A stretch of 64,000 bases of DNA from Sphingobacterium phlebotomi (GTDB lineage Bacteria > Bacteroidota > Bacteroidia > Sphingobacteriales > Sphingobacteriaceae): assembly GCF_008180195.1 (NCBI RefSeq), contig NZ_VTAV01000003.1, forward strand, positions 186,001-250,000. Direction: 5' to 3'. This document shows positions 1-9,642 of the stretch, piece after piece. The notes beneath the pieces were generated by a model. That model was given only the letters and a program-made list of their open reading frames with translations. It searched no databases and was not told the origin of the DNA. Made by a program: the position numbers and the translations under genes. Position 1 is the first letter of the stretch. Every line of letters starts with the position of its first letter.

Positions 1-598
1 TCTTCACTTCTTCTATCGGTGTACGCGGTATAGATATCACATCATCATTACTTATTACTATTTTATCGATGTATGGCACATCTCCCCACATCGTGATTAA
101 TCGGAAATATACCAAAGCCCGCATTAGCCGAGCCTCTCCAATAATACCTTCCAAATTTTCTTTGGCAGCGGGTAACCGAGGCAACATATTTGTCACGTTA
201 TCGATCACATAGTTTGCTCTGTTCACGCCCCCATATAAGAAACGAAACATATTGTCAAAAGCGGAACCATACCCCTCCGGATAATAATGGCCAGTGCTAC
301 TTCCCGTCCAATATGCACCGCCATTACTCGGCGTCCCCAAAGACGAGATACTACTTACAGCTCTCACCCGCACATAATCACCATGGCCATCAAAGAAATA
401 GTCTTTATGAAACACATTCTTAATATTGTTATACATTGCCATCGCACCACCCACGGCATCTGCTTCTGTTTGCCAGTACGCATTATTGTCAAGTTCTGTT
501 GTCGCTTGCTGATCTAACAGATCTTTCACACATGAAGATGTAGAAAGCAGTAAAGAGCCGGCAAAAAAACAAACCAGAAATTTATTTATCTTTTTCAT
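1..598 (-). CDS. SusD/RagB-family outer-membrane lipoprotein, N-terminal part (cut by left edge)
   Basis: About 199 codons are present and the frame runs off the left edge. The start at 598 gives a lysine-rich beginning (MKKINKF), a hydrophobic segment and a lipobox-like TSSC, followed by KDLLDQQ, the usual entry into SusD proteins. Further on it has the typical SusD elements of an NRANYVIDN-like helix and an EARLMRALVYFRL-like helix. SusD proteins are surface lipoproteins that bind glycan and cap the SusC transporter. It begins 12 bp after the SusC stop, so the two should be co-transcribed as the last known genes of locus 1. The C-terminal half, which sets ligand specificity, is not in the window. 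Confidence 0.93.
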   Translation of the reverse strand, partial: MKKINKFLVCFFAGSLLLSTSSCVKDLLDQQATTELDNNAYWQTEADAVGGAMAMYNNIKNVFHKDYFFDGHGDYVRVRAVSSISSLGTPSNGGAYWTGSSTGHYYPEGYGSAFDNMFRFLYGGVNRANYVIDNVTNMLPRLPAAKENLEGIIGEARLMRALVYFRLITMWGDVPYIDKIVISNDDVISIPRTPIEEVK

Positions 599-610
599 AT
601 TATTTACACC

Positions 611-3600
611 TTATAGATTAATATTTACACCTAACGAGAAGGATTTCAGCAATGGATACACATCGTTCATACTGGCTGTGGACTCGGGATCTATCCCCCT
701 GTACGAAGTGAACGTATGTAAGTTTTCACCCGAAACGAATACTCTGAGATTATTAATATTTACTTTCCTTAATATACTCTCCGGAAGATTGTAACCTAGC
801 TGTACGTTACGTAAACGTAAGTAGGATAAATTATCCAGCCAAAAGGTCGTTTGTGTCCTATTACCACCAGCAGTACTGTTTAACCTTGGCCAGATCCCAT
901 CTTTATTATCTACACTCCAAGGATTATTCCAGTGATCCCATGATGCCGCGTATCTTTCCCCTATACTCAGTTCATTATAGTTGCTCAACCAATAATCTTT
1001 CCTTCCTGCAGCCCCTTGCAGCTGGATGTTTAAATCAAAGCCTTTATAACTGAAACTTGAATTCAAAGCAAAATTGGTATGTGGCGTGTTGGTTTGCGTA
1101 TTGGGATCGGCTTTCCTGTCTTCATCCGTAATCCTCCCATCCCCGTTGAGGTCCAAACGGATAAGATCTCCCGGAACAATACCTTGAGGGGTCGCATCAT
1201 AAACTTGTTGCCAGTTTTGTGCTATACCAATATCCTCGTAGCCATATACGAAATTAATAGGCATATCAATAAACCGGGTCCCCCTCAATAACAGTTGTCC
1301 CCATTTTTCCAGTGTATTCCTATTATATGAAGCGTTCAGATTAATGCGGTATTGAAAGTCATTTATATTGTCGCTCCAGGTAAAGTTACCCTCAATACCA
1401 CGATTGCTCATCTCCCCTATATTATGTCTGGGCGCAGTATACATTCCGGATATAAGCATAGAAATATCTAAAGCATCTGCCATCCCTGCAGTTTTCCGCT
1501 CATAGTAGTCAAATTCCGCAGACAAGCGATTGTTAAGCATGACAAGATCTAATCCAAAATTCAGGACATTGACTTTCTCCCAACTAAACGCTTGGTTTAT
1601 CATTCTGTTATTCGAGAATCCGCTATAGGCCGAACCTCCTAAAATATAATTGAATGATGTCAATACTTCTCTTTGTTCGTATAAAGAATTGGTGATTCTG
1701 TTATTACCTAGCCCTCCGTAACTCGCCCGCAGTTTACCACTGCTTATGCCCCAGTCTTTGATGTTAGAAAGAAAGCTTTCCTCTGTGAAACGCCATCCCA
1801 CCGATGCTGACGGAAAGAATCCCCACTGGTGGCCCTTATAAAACCTGGAAGAGCCATCGTAACGGGCGTTCAGTTCCACTAAATATTTATTAAAGGCTGT
1901 GTAGTTTAGTCTACCAATGAAAGACCGTAACCCCTCCTTTGTGGACGATCCACTATTCGTTTGTCCGTCCACGCTTGCAGCGTCTAGCTCCGTTAATGAA
2001 GGATGTATCCGATTTAATCTCGCGCCAGCTAATATACGGCTATTCCAAAACTCTTCGCTATATACTGCTAATGCTCCAAATTCGTGATTTTCAGCTAAGA
2101 CTTTATCGTAACTTATCCTACCACTTGCCATCGTTTTATAGCTATTCAAATTATCATTCGAGATACCCACGTTGGGTCCTAAAATCCACCTGCCGGTAAA
2201 AGCCTCATTTTGGAAATCATAAGCCTCGACCGCTTTGTTGGCATTCACCGTAAACTGATCACTGTAATTTAAAGAGTAATCCACCCGAGTTTTCAATCCT
2301 TCTATAGGTTCCCACTCCAAATGAAAAATACTATTTAATTGCTTTTGGTTTCTTTTGGAGCTTAAGTGATCATACAAAGCCAAAGGATTAGCCACGAGCG
2401 TATGCTCACCGTACGCCGACCTACCACCGTATAACCCGGTGAACGGATCGTAAGGTGTGACCCCCGCTACAGCAAAACGTAAGTCGTATGCATTTCCTGC
2501 ACTACCGCCGGTAAATCCCTCATTAAACCCGAACGTGTAGTTAGACCAGTTACCCGTAACCTTGGCGCCAATGCTGATATTTTTACGGATTTTATAATCG
2601 TAATTGATACGGGCATTATATCTTGCAAAATCGTTCCCAATTTGCAACCCTCTTTCATCCATTATTCCGGCAGATATAAAAAAATTGGATACATCGTTAC
2701 CGCCATTAGCCGAAAGGTTGTAGTTTTGCTGGACTGCATCCCGCATCGTCACGTCAAACCAATCCGTATTCGCAAATCGAATGGGGTCTATCATACCTAA
2801 AGCCATCCATTCCTCAATGGTGCCATACCTATAAGTTGCGGTGTTAGCGGAGGCACTCATGGCCTGTGCATTCCGATGGACCATTAAAGATCTAGGGTAA
2901 TCTGCCATAAAGCCGATTCCGTTGGTCGGGCTTTGTGTTGCTAAATGAGAACTGAAAGTGATGCTCGGCTTTTTGCCGGCACCGGATCTGGTGGTCACCA
3001 AAATTACCCCGTTGGCAGCTCTGGAGCCATAGACAGAAGCAGCTGTCGCATCTTTCAACACAGATACGCTTTCAATATCCTGCATATTTAATCGGTTGAT
3101 ATCGACATCCGGCATACCATCTACCACGATTAACGGCCCTGCGGCGCCGGAGGCGAGCGTTCCCAAACCCCTGATCATCAATGTGGAACTATTATTACCC
3201 GCCATTCCACTGGACTGATTGACTGCTAGCCCAGGCAATAAACCATTCAGCGCTGTGGAAACATTTGAAATAGACCTACTGGTTAATTTTTCATCAAAGG
3301 TAATACTCGCTACGGAACCCGTTAGGTTCCCTTTCTTTTGGGTACCATAGCCCACCACGACCACTTCATCTATCGTGGACATATCAGGCTGCAGTGTCAC
3401 GTTTACTACATTCTGGCTATTACTAAACGGGAACTCCCTACTCAAAAAACCGATGTAGGTAAAGACGAGTGTACCAGTGCCTTGTGGTGCATCCACTACG
3501 AAATTTCCATCGACGTTTGTTACAGTAGCCACATTTGTTCCTTTTAGGCTAACCCCTACTCCGGCCAGAGGCTCGCCAGCACCGTCCATCACCCGACCAG

Positions 3601-3784
3601 TTACACGGGTAGTTTGTTTTTCCTCAGTCGTTGTACGTGGTAAGTTGGGATGGCTGTTCTTGGTTATCATGGCGATGGAGACGACTTCGTTGCTTTCCTG
3701 AGCAAGAAGCCCAAAACTCTGGAAAACAAACCCGATTCCCACACCGAGCTTGACCAACCGAAGCTTAGCTGTTTTTTGCATCAT
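611..3784 (-). CDS. SusC/RagA-family TonB-linked outer-membrane transporter
   Basis: 1057 residues, normal for SusC. A hydrophobic signal sequence ends near LLAQ (residue 29). A carboxypeptidase-regulatory-like domain spans about residues 60-130 (GRVMDGAGEPLAG, ending in TYIGF), followed by the EVVVVGYGTQKKGNLTGSV junction and the plug, then a beta-barrel ending in SLGVNINL. There is no STN domain, so direct sigma/anti-sigma signalling through it is not expected. It should import oligosaccharides using TonB energy together with the SusD that follows. It lies 53 bp downstream of a GH29 gene and is the fifth gene of the minus-strand locus. Confidence 0.96.
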   Translation of the reverse strand: MMQKTAKLRLVKLGVGIGFVFQSFGLLAQESNEVVSIAMITKNSHPNLPRTTTEEKQTTRVTGRVMDGAGEPLAGVGVSLKGTNVATVTNVDGNFVVDAPQGTGTLVFTYIGFLSREFPFSNSQNVVNVTLQPDMSTIDEVVVVGYGTQKKGNLTGSVASITFDEKLTSRSISNVSTALNGLLPGLAVNQSSGMAGNNSSTLMIRGLGTLASGAAGPLIVVDGMPDVDINRLNMQDIESVSVLKDATAASVYGSRAANGVILVTTRSGAGKKPSITFSSHLATQSPTNGIGFMADYPRSLMVHRNAQAMSASANTATYRYGTIEEWMALGMIDPIRFANTDWFDVTMRDAVQQNYNLSANGGNDVSNFFISAGIMDERGLQIGNDFARYNARINYDYKIRKNISIGAKVTGNWSNYTFGFNEGFTGGSAGNAYDLRFAVAGVTPYDPFTGLYGGRSAYGEHTLVANPLALYDHLSSKRNQKQLNSIFHLEWEPIEGLKTRVDYSLNYSDQFTVNANKAVEAYDFQNEAFTGRWILGPNVGISNDNLNSYKTMASGRISYDKVLAENHEFGALAVYSEEFWNSRILAGARLNRIHPSLTELDAASVDGQTNSGSSTKEGLRSFIGRLNYTAFNKYLVELNARYDGSSRFYKGHQWGFFPSASVGWRFTEESFLSNIKDWGISSGKLRASYGGLGNNRITNSLYEQREVLTSFNYILGGSAYSGFSNNRMINQAFSWEKVNVLNFGLDLVMLNNRLSAEFDYYERKTAGMADALDISMLISGMYTAPRHNIGEMSNRGIEGNFTWSDNINDFQYRINLNASYNRNTLEKWGQLLLRGTRFIDMPINFVYGYEDIGIAQNWQQVYDATPQGIVPGDLIRLDLNGDGRITDEDRKADPNTQTNTPHTNFALNSSFSYKGFDLNIQLQGAAGRKDYWLSNYNELSIGERYAASWDHWNNPWSVDNKDGIWPRLNSTAGGNRTQTTFWLDNLSYLRLRNVQLGYNLPESILRKVNINNLRVFVSGENLHTFTSYRGIDPESTASMNDVYPLLKSFSLGVNINL

Positions 3785-3837
3785 ATGTTTTTAATTTGGT
3801 TTATAATAGATTATTAATAATGTTTTCTTTTTTTTAG

Positions 3838-5196
3838 CTATTCCCTAGCGGAAGCCTTATAGAGTCCCAATTCTGCTAGCTGGACAGGTGATTTAGATTT
3901 TTTCACTGTAATTCTGATCTTATCTGTGGTGGTCAATGGCACACGTAACAAGCGCTTGTATCCGATTGTGGTGAGATCACTTAACAATGTCCACGCTGTT
4001 CCGTCCCAGTACTCTAATAAAGCTTCTTCATTTTTTTGCCCTTCGGTAATATTTTCTTGAAGCGAAACCCTGTCAAAAGACACTTTTTCACTCAATGTCA
4101 CTACGAAAGGTTTATTTGTGTGAAGCGAGATGTAGCTTTCCAGCGCCCCATCAGTCAATGATCCATTATGGTCTGTCTTTGCCAGGTTTCTATCAAATGT
4201 TTCATCCAGAATCGAGCGGTATTCATATAAATTTTTTACATCCTGTTCTGCAAATAAACCTTCCTTATTAGGCGGAATATTGAGGAGCAACACACTGTTT
4301 CTACCTACCGAGGTGTAATAAAGATCGACCAAATTTTGAGCCGACCGTACCTTATCATCCTCTTTCTCATGATAAAACCACCCGGGTCTGATCGACACAT
4401 CCGTTTCTGTCGGTATCCACAATTTGCCGTTCGGATCTCCTACATTTAAGTATGCTGGTGACATTTTCCCGGGTGCGTTCTCTGGTTTCACATCAATCGT
4501 AGACCACATGGTCTCGCCGGCGATTCCTTTCTCATTACCTACCCATCGAACATCAGGGCCGACGTCCGAAAACATCACTGCATTTGGTTGCAATTCACGG
4601 ACGATATCCCAATAACCGTTAAAATCGTACTCCATATCAATGGCTTTTTTATCCTTCGCTCCGTCAAACCACACTTCCGCTATTTCGCCATAATTCGTTA
4701 ATAACTCCCGGAGTTGATTTTTGTAAAACGTGTTATATGCCGACGTCCCGTAACTAGGATGGTTTTGATCCCAAGGGGAGAGATAGAATCCAAACTGTAT
4801 ATCGTATTCGCGACATGCCTGCTCTATCTCTTTTACCATATCACCTTCGCCATTTTTCCATGGACTGCTTTTAACGGAATGAGCTGTGTATGCCGTCGGC
4901 CAAAGACAAAATCCATCGTGATGTTTAGCGGTTATTATCGCCATCTTGAATCCCGTTTCCTTCAAAACTTTGATCATTTTGCGCGCATCAAAATTGACCG
5001 GATTAAAAATTTCAGGACGTTCAGTGCCATCTCCCCACTCCTTGCCTGTATAGGTATTCACCGTAAAATGGATGAAAGCAGTTGTCTCCAACTTTTGCCA
5101 TTTTAATTGATTCTTACTAGGTACGGGTAGATCCTGTGCTCGAAGCGGTATGCTTATTACAAAAAGTAATAAAATTATATATAGTTGTTTGTTCAT
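3838..5196 (-). CDS. GH29 alpha-L-fucosidase, first of a tandem pair by position
   Basis: 452 residues with a signal peptide ending near RAQ (residue 21). GH29 landmarks are FIHFTVNTYTGKEWGDG near residue 41, AKHHDGFCLWP near residue 90, and EVWFDGA near residue 174, where D178 is the expected nucleophile. A C-terminal beta-sandwich-like part (about residues 340-450) follows the TIM barrel. GH29 enzymes remove terminal alpha-L-fucose by a retaining mechanism, here probably in the periplasm. The FTVNTYTGKEWGDG form suggests the subgroup often specific for alpha-1,3/1,4-linked fucose, but this is an inference. It is 45 bp downstream of the other GH29 gene, and the two are clearly different proteins rather than a recent duplication. 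Confidence 0.93.
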   Translation of the reverse strand: MNKQLYIILLLFVISIPLRAQDLPVPSKNQLKWQKLETTAFIHFTVNTYTGKEWGDGTERPEIFNPVNFDARKMIKVLKETGFKMAIITAKHHDGFCLWPTAYTAHSVKSSPWKNGEGDMVKEIEQACREYDIQFGFYLSPWDQNHPSYGTSAYNTFYKNQLRELLTNYGEIAEVWFDGAKDKKAIDMEYDFNGYWDIVRELQPNAVMFSDVGPDVRWVGNEKGIAGETMWSTIDVKPENAPGKMSPAYLNVGDPNGKLWIPTETDVSIRPGWFYHEKEDDKVRSAQNLVDLYYTSVGRNSVLLLNIPPNKEGLFAEQDVKNLYEYRSILDETFDRNLAKTDHNGSLTDGALESYISLHTNKPFVVTLSEKVSFDRVSLQENITEGQKNEEALLEYWDGTAWTLLSDLTTIGYKRLLRVPLTTTDKIRITVKKSKSPVQLAELGLYKASARE

Positions 5197-5241
5197 TGAT
5201 ATGTAATTATTCGTAATCGTTAGTTTTATGTTAGAAACTTG

Positions 5242-6633
5242 TTATTTTTTAATATTTGTTAATTTAAATACCCAAGCATGTTCGCATGGTGTATTTGCCG
5301 GGTTAATTTGTGGAGGCCGAACGCATACTCTATTTTTAATGGTTTTGAATTTTATGGGTAAATCTGACCCTAACAAAGTCACATCCTTTGCGCCGCGAAT
5401 TCCATCGATGATCAATTCTTCCGCTGGCCACTCGGTACATATGACATACAGATCGTTACCTTTACGAGTATAATGGACACCATTATCTTCTTGTAATGGC
5501 CGATCGTCCCACGCGGTGGTTCCGTATATCGCTTCTCCGTTTATACTTAACCAATCACCTATAGCCAGCAGCCGCTCTTCCATAACGACGGGAATCAGAC
5601 CGTTTGCATCAGGTCCGACATTTAGTAGAAGATTACCCCCGTTTCCAACCTTTTCGATCAGTAGATCGATTAATTGTTTTGATGAGTAATAATGTGCAGT
5701 AGTTTCAAATTGATTATATCCGTAGGAAGTTCCAATTCCGCGGCTCTCTTCCCAAGGATGCAAAATCCGACCCGTCGTAAGCGTGTCACCGATCAAATTA
5801 TATTCTGTTGTGTAATATCCCCCGTGCTTACTTCGTGTTTCTTTTCCCCACCGATCGTTGACTACGACCGTCTCTTTCACCGGAGAATCGTTGTAAAGCC
5901 ATGTCAGAAATGTTGTGCTTTTTAATTTGTCACTTGTATAATCCCATTCGCCGTCTGCGAAAATAACTTCTGGACGATAATTATTCACCAGGTCTTTCAT
6001 CTGCGGTATCATATGCTCCGTAGTCCACCTCTCCATATCGCCTGAGGTATAGAGCACATTACTCCATTCCAATAAAGAATAATACAATCCAAATCGTAAA
6101 CCGGTACTTCGCACCGCATTAGATAGGTCTTTTATAATATCGCGCTTAGGCCCTACGTCCATACTATTCCAGCCGTTGCTGTGTACACTTGGCCATAGGC
6201 AGTACCCATCATGGTGCTTCGAGGTCAATACCACGTAGCCTGCGCCGGATCTTTTAAACAAATCAGCCCATTTATCGGGATCAAAAAATTCCGCTTTAAA
6301 CATGGGGGCGAAATCTGCGTACGTCGAATGTTGTCCGTAATTACATTTGTGGTAATCGGTGAATGAATTATTTTTTTCAATAAGGCGCATGAGATAATGC
6401 TCAGCATATTTTTCGTAAACGCCTTCTACCTCGTCGACCGGCGCGTAAGCTGGCACGGAATATAGTCCCCAGTGTATAAATATTCCAAACTTGGCATCTG
6501 ACCACCACGACGGTATAGGTCTGGAATCTAATGACTCCCAGCTGTTCTCAAATTTTTGGGCAATCACTTCCGGTATAACCAGTATGAATAAAAACACGGG
6601 TAAACAAATCTTGATATAGAAGTTAGTCTTCAT
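5242..6633 (-). CDS. GH29 alpha-L-fucosidase, second of the tandem pair by position
   Basis: 463 residues with a signal peptide ending near VIAQ (residue 26). GH29 landmarks are FGIFIHWGLYSVPAYAP near residue 49, SKHHDGYCLWPS near residue 138, and PEVIFADGEW near residue 221, where D227 is the expected nucleophile. It also has the GNGGNLLLNVGPDANGLIP segment typical of classical GH29 enzymes. Its active-site architecture resembles the broad-specificity fucosidase type more than its neighbour does, so the two may attack different fucose linkages. It lies 44 bp after GH88 and 45 bp before the next GH29 gene, in one apparent operon. Confidence 0.94.
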   Translation of the reverse strand: MKTNFYIKICLPVFLFILVIPEVIAQKFENSWESLDSRPIPSWWSDAKFGIFIHWGLYSVPAYAPVDEVEGVYEKYAEHYLMRLIEKNNSFTDYHKCNYGQHSTYADFAPMFKAEFFDPDKWADLFKRSGAGYVVLTSKHHDGYCLWPSVHSNGWNSMDVGPKRDIIKDLSNAVRSTGLRFGLYYSLLEWSNVLYTSGDMERWTTEHMIPQMKDLVNNYRPEVIFADGEWDYTSDKLKSTTFLTWLYNDSPVKETVVVNDRWGKETRSKHGGYYTTEYNLIGDTLTTGRILHPWEESRGIGTSYGYNQFETTAHYYSSKQLIDLLIEKVGNGGNLLLNVGPDANGLIPVVMEERLLAIGDWLSINGEAIYGTTAWDDRPLQEDNGVHYTRKGNDLYVICTEWPAEELIIDGIRGAKDVTLLGSDLPIKFKTIKNRVCVRPPQINPANTPCEHAWVFKLTNIKK

Positions 6634-6677
6634 TTTTCTGTATTTAAGCGGTCATTTTTGGCCTTTGCTTTATCACG

Positions 6678-7883
6678 TTATTTAATCAGGTCTTTATAAC
6701 GTAGTAGTGCTTCGACATAATAATAATCTGCATAGGTGAGCGGAACATCAACTTCGCTGTTATGCGGAATCGATCCTACACTATGCTTCAGCAAAAAGCC
6801 ACCATTCGAACCCACTTCAGCAGTATATGATGCGGTAGACAAATTATATAACATGGTTTCGGCAGTTTGCAAATAGTATTTGGAAAGTTTCCCCTTCACC
6901 ATTGTGCTCATTTCTAATAATGCAGATGCCGTCACCGCGGCCGTCGAAGCGTCTCTGTAGTGTTTGTATTTCAGATATTTACTGTCTTCCGGAAGATCAG
7001 GTGCGTCGTAATCCCAATAGGCAACTAGATCATCTGGCATATTTGGATGCTCTAACATGTATTTTGCAATTTTTTTTGCGAATGAGAGGTACTTCTTGTT
7101 TTTTGTGTCACGGTACATCATGACATATCCGTACAACCCCCAGGCTTGTCCTCTTGCCCACGCCGACTCATCAAAGGCGCCCTGATTGGTTTTTTTCTTG
7201 ATAATATCGCCCGTTTCGGGGTCATAATCTACGACGTGATAACAGCTATAATCTTTGCGGTAGTGATTTTGCATGGTCGTATTCGCATGGGTTACGGAAA
7301 TATCGTAAAATTTTTGATTGCCACTCAACCGGGTTGCGCTGTTTAAGAACTCTAAGTTCATCATATTGTCTATAATAACCGGAAAATTGTCAAAATCCCA
7401 GGAGCGGATCGATTTTGTAACCGGGCTGTATCGAGTTGCTAACGACTCAGCTCCCTTTAGTAAAATTTCCTTATACGCCGTCGTATCTCCGGTAATACGC
7501 ATTGCATTTCCAAAGCTGCAGTACAACATAAAGCCAAGATCATGCGTCGTGGTATTGAATTTTTCCTTTTCCAATAGCGTCAGCTTCTGCTTCGCTAACG
7601 CCAATAATTCCTTATCGCCCGAATGCTCATACAGATAAAGTAACGTACCTGGATAGAAACCCGATGTCCACCAACCTGTTTCAGAATCAAAATTTTTTCC
7701 ACTATCGTAAGTCTTTGGAAGCATATTTTCAGCGGAACGTTCTGCCAGTACCTTTATCTGTTCGGCAGCGTTATCCAAAGCGGTGTTTACCTTATTAAGG
7801 TCTAGCTTTCCTTGAGCCTGCACCGTAGCTAAACAGGCCGTGGAAAACATCAGCGTTGCAAATGCTCGTAATGATCGGTTCAT
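6678..7883 (-). CDS. GH88 unsaturated glucuronyl hydrolase
   Basis: 401 residues with a signal peptide ending near VQAQ. The two conserved aspartates of the family are visible: D115 in THDLGFMLYCSFGNA and D172 in FPVIIDNMMNLE. GH88 enzymes hydrate the double bond of the 4,5-unsaturated uronic acid that a polysaccharide lyase leaves at the non-reducing end, releasing a keto sugar. Its presence means the substrate of locus 1 is a uronic-acid polymer cut by a lyase, although no recognised lyase family is obvious in this locus unless the neighbouring beta-propeller protein is one. A related GH88 protein occurs in locus 2 (56332-57636). Confidence 0.94.
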   Translation of the reverse strand: MNRSLRAFATLMFSTACLATVQAQGKLDLNKVNTALDNAAEQIKVLAERSAENMLPKTYDSGKNFDSETGWWTSGFYPGTLLYLYEHSGDKELLALAKQKLTLLEKEKFNTTTHDLGFMLYCSFGNAMRITGDTTAYKEILLKGAESLATRYSPVTKSIRSWDFDNFPVIIDNMMNLEFLNSATRLSGNQKFYDISVTHANTTMQNHYRKDYSCYHVVDYDPETGDIIKKKTNQGAFDESAWARGQAWGLYGYVMMYRDTKNKKYLSFAKKIAKYMLEHPNMPDDLVAYWDYDAPDLPEDSKYLKYKHYRDASTAAVTASALLEMSTMVKGKLSKYYLQTAETMLYNLSTASYTAEVGSNGGFLLKHSVGSIPHNSEVDVPLTYADYYYVEALLRYKDLIK

Positions 7884-7928
7884 GTTTTTTATATTTTTTG
7901 TTTTATAAAAAAAGTGTTTTGTATACCG

Positions 7929-9383
7929 TTATTTCATTTTTTCAGGAACAAAAAAATCGGTTGTCGCATGACGTGGAAGTTTGAATACTTCTCCTTTCTT
8001 ATTTGTAAAGTAGATATTAGATTCCGAAGGTTTCCGTCCATCGCCATCGGCCCAAATTCCATAAAAATCCTTCGCCGCATCGTTAGGCTTACGGACATAG
8101 GAATGATTTCGTTGGCTATTTTTTGTTATTTTCTTTTCTTGTTTCCATCCTCGCCCACCATTTCTACTTATCCATATCGCGACTTCACCACCAGGATTAT
8201 ACGCCTGTGGCCCTATTTCCGTAGGGGCGATGATTCTTACTCTCCCCTTGCCCTCTGCATACACGGAGCCCATATCGTAGTTACTATCCGAAGAGGTAAT
8301 AACGCTGTCGTTCCATTTTTTTGAGATTTTGTCTACATGAAAGAAATGCCAATTCCGAGGTCCATTTTGCGGTCCAGGCTGTGGTCCTTTGCTAGAAATC
8401 GTCAGAATCAACGGGTTCCCGTTCTCGTCAAGGTCAATATCTACCAAGTAGTTATTTAATTTATCGTCCGTAAAATCTTTTACTAGTGCGATATTTTCTC
8501 GATTTGTTAAAGGCAACTCGACGTTCTGTTTGTCAGCCGTCTGCCATGATTTGCCCCAATCGGATGTTTCGAGGTAATACAGATTCGTCCGATAGTCGAG
8601 CCCTTTACCGTCTGGGTGGAAGTCAAAAGCAACACCTATTTTGCCATCCGAGGTCGCACTGACTTGATAGTGTCCGCCTTCGATATTCCCCAATATTTTC
8701 CATTCATCCCAATGTTGGCCGTCTTTACTGGTGTTATAGCCTATGACTCTCCGATGTTTAGCGTCGTATTTTGAAAAAAGAGCAAGAAAACCTTTGTCGT
8801 CATCATAATAAACCTGGAAATAAGAAAAATTTGTAAAGGGCTTCCTCTCGCCGTTTACCATCTCGGTTGCTTCAACTAATTCAAATTCATCGATATCATA
8901 TGGTTTGGTCGATTTCGAGATATAAGATGTCCTTTCAACTCCATGCGACGTAGAAAATATCCAGATGTAACCCGCCGCATCGATAGAAATTACAGGGTTA
9001 TCATGTGCATCTACTGTCTTTTTATCGAGGACAGTAGTTGGATTGGCCACCTTCTTGGTGCGATGATCGTAAAAAGAAACGTTGTGTAGCAATGTACTGT
9101 TGCTCTCGTCTGTACCGCCATAGCAAAAGTAAGTTTTGTTTACTTTTTCAACATAGACAGCGAAAGGTCTATGGTTAGCCGGGTAGGTTCCTAACCCTCC
9201 ACTGTACTTAAAAGCATATTCGTTGCCAGTAGGCTGGATCATATACCAAATCCCCCTGAAGCCATTCGCTTTGCTATTCATCAACTCTTTCGTTTGGTTT
9301 GAGGCGTGTTGTGCGATAGCTACAGAACAAAGCATGAAGGGTATAAATAGAAATCGAAAAAAATAAGCAAAATGTAATTTCAT
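7929..9383 (-). CDS. BNR_4-type beta-propeller protein, possible polysaccharide lyase or GH145-like enzyme
   Basis: 484 residues with a signal peptide ending near AIAQ (residue 25). The N-terminal block GFRGIWYMIQPTGNEY, then GLGTYPANHRPF and TYFCYGGTDE, is what I recognise as the BNR-4 repeat family; repeated propeller-blade elements follow (SWQTADKQ, GGRGWKQEKK). Relatives include ulvan lyases (PL24/PL25) and rhamnosyl-glucuronic acid enzymes (GH145), both acting on uronic-acid polymers. It is the first gene of locus 1, just upstream of GH88, so a role in producing the unsaturated product is attractive. The exact family and reaction cannot be settled from sequence reading alone. Confidence 0.75.
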   Translation of the reverse strand: MKLHFAYFFRFLFIPFMLCSVAIAQHASNQTKELMNSKANGFRGIWYMIQPTGNEYAFKYSGGLGTYPANHRPFAVYVEKVNKTYFCYGGTDESNSTLLHNVSFYDHRTKKVANPTTVLDKKTVDAHDNPVISIDAAGYIWIFSTSHGVERTSYISKSTKPYDIDEFELVEATEMVNGERKPFTNFSYFQVYYDDDKGFLALFSKYDAKHRRVIGYNTSKDGQHWDEWKILGNIEGGHYQVSATSDGKIGVAFDFHPDGKGLDYRTNLYYLETSDWGKSWQTADKQNVELPLTNRENIALVKDFTDDKLNNYLVDIDLDENGNPLILTISSKGPQPGPQNGPRNWHFFHVDKISKKWNDSVITSSDSNYDMGSVYAEGKGRVRIIAPTEIGPQAYNPGGEVAIWISRNGGRGWKQEKKITKNSQRNHSYVRKPNDAAKDFYGIWADGDGRKPSESNIYFTNKKGEVFKLPRHATTDFFVPEKMK

Positions 9384-9642
9384 ATCAATTAGTTATATAT
9401 ATATTAAAATATATGGTTTATGGATAATCCATGCCCAGCGTTTGTCAACTAGCTTCAGGCTGAAATGGAATTTTCTAATATTAAACTTTGTTGTATATTT
9501 ATATAAGAAAAAAAATAAATTATTTTTTTAATACTTTATAATTGTATCTTTTCTGTTTAAAATTGCTGATGTAAAGTACCGAAACAATTTTTGGTGATGC
9601 TGTATCTGAACCAAACCATTTTATGTACAAAATAAACATGCT
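9384..9642. promoter_or_regulatory. Divergent intergenic region between locus 1 and its AraC-type regulator
   Basis: 259 AT-rich bases separate the first gene of the minus-strand locus from the plus-strand regulator, so promoters for both must lie here. The sequence around 9480-9545 is nearly all A and T. I found no exact TAnnTTTG box on either strand and no convincing repeat, so no specific site is called. Confidence 0.5.
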
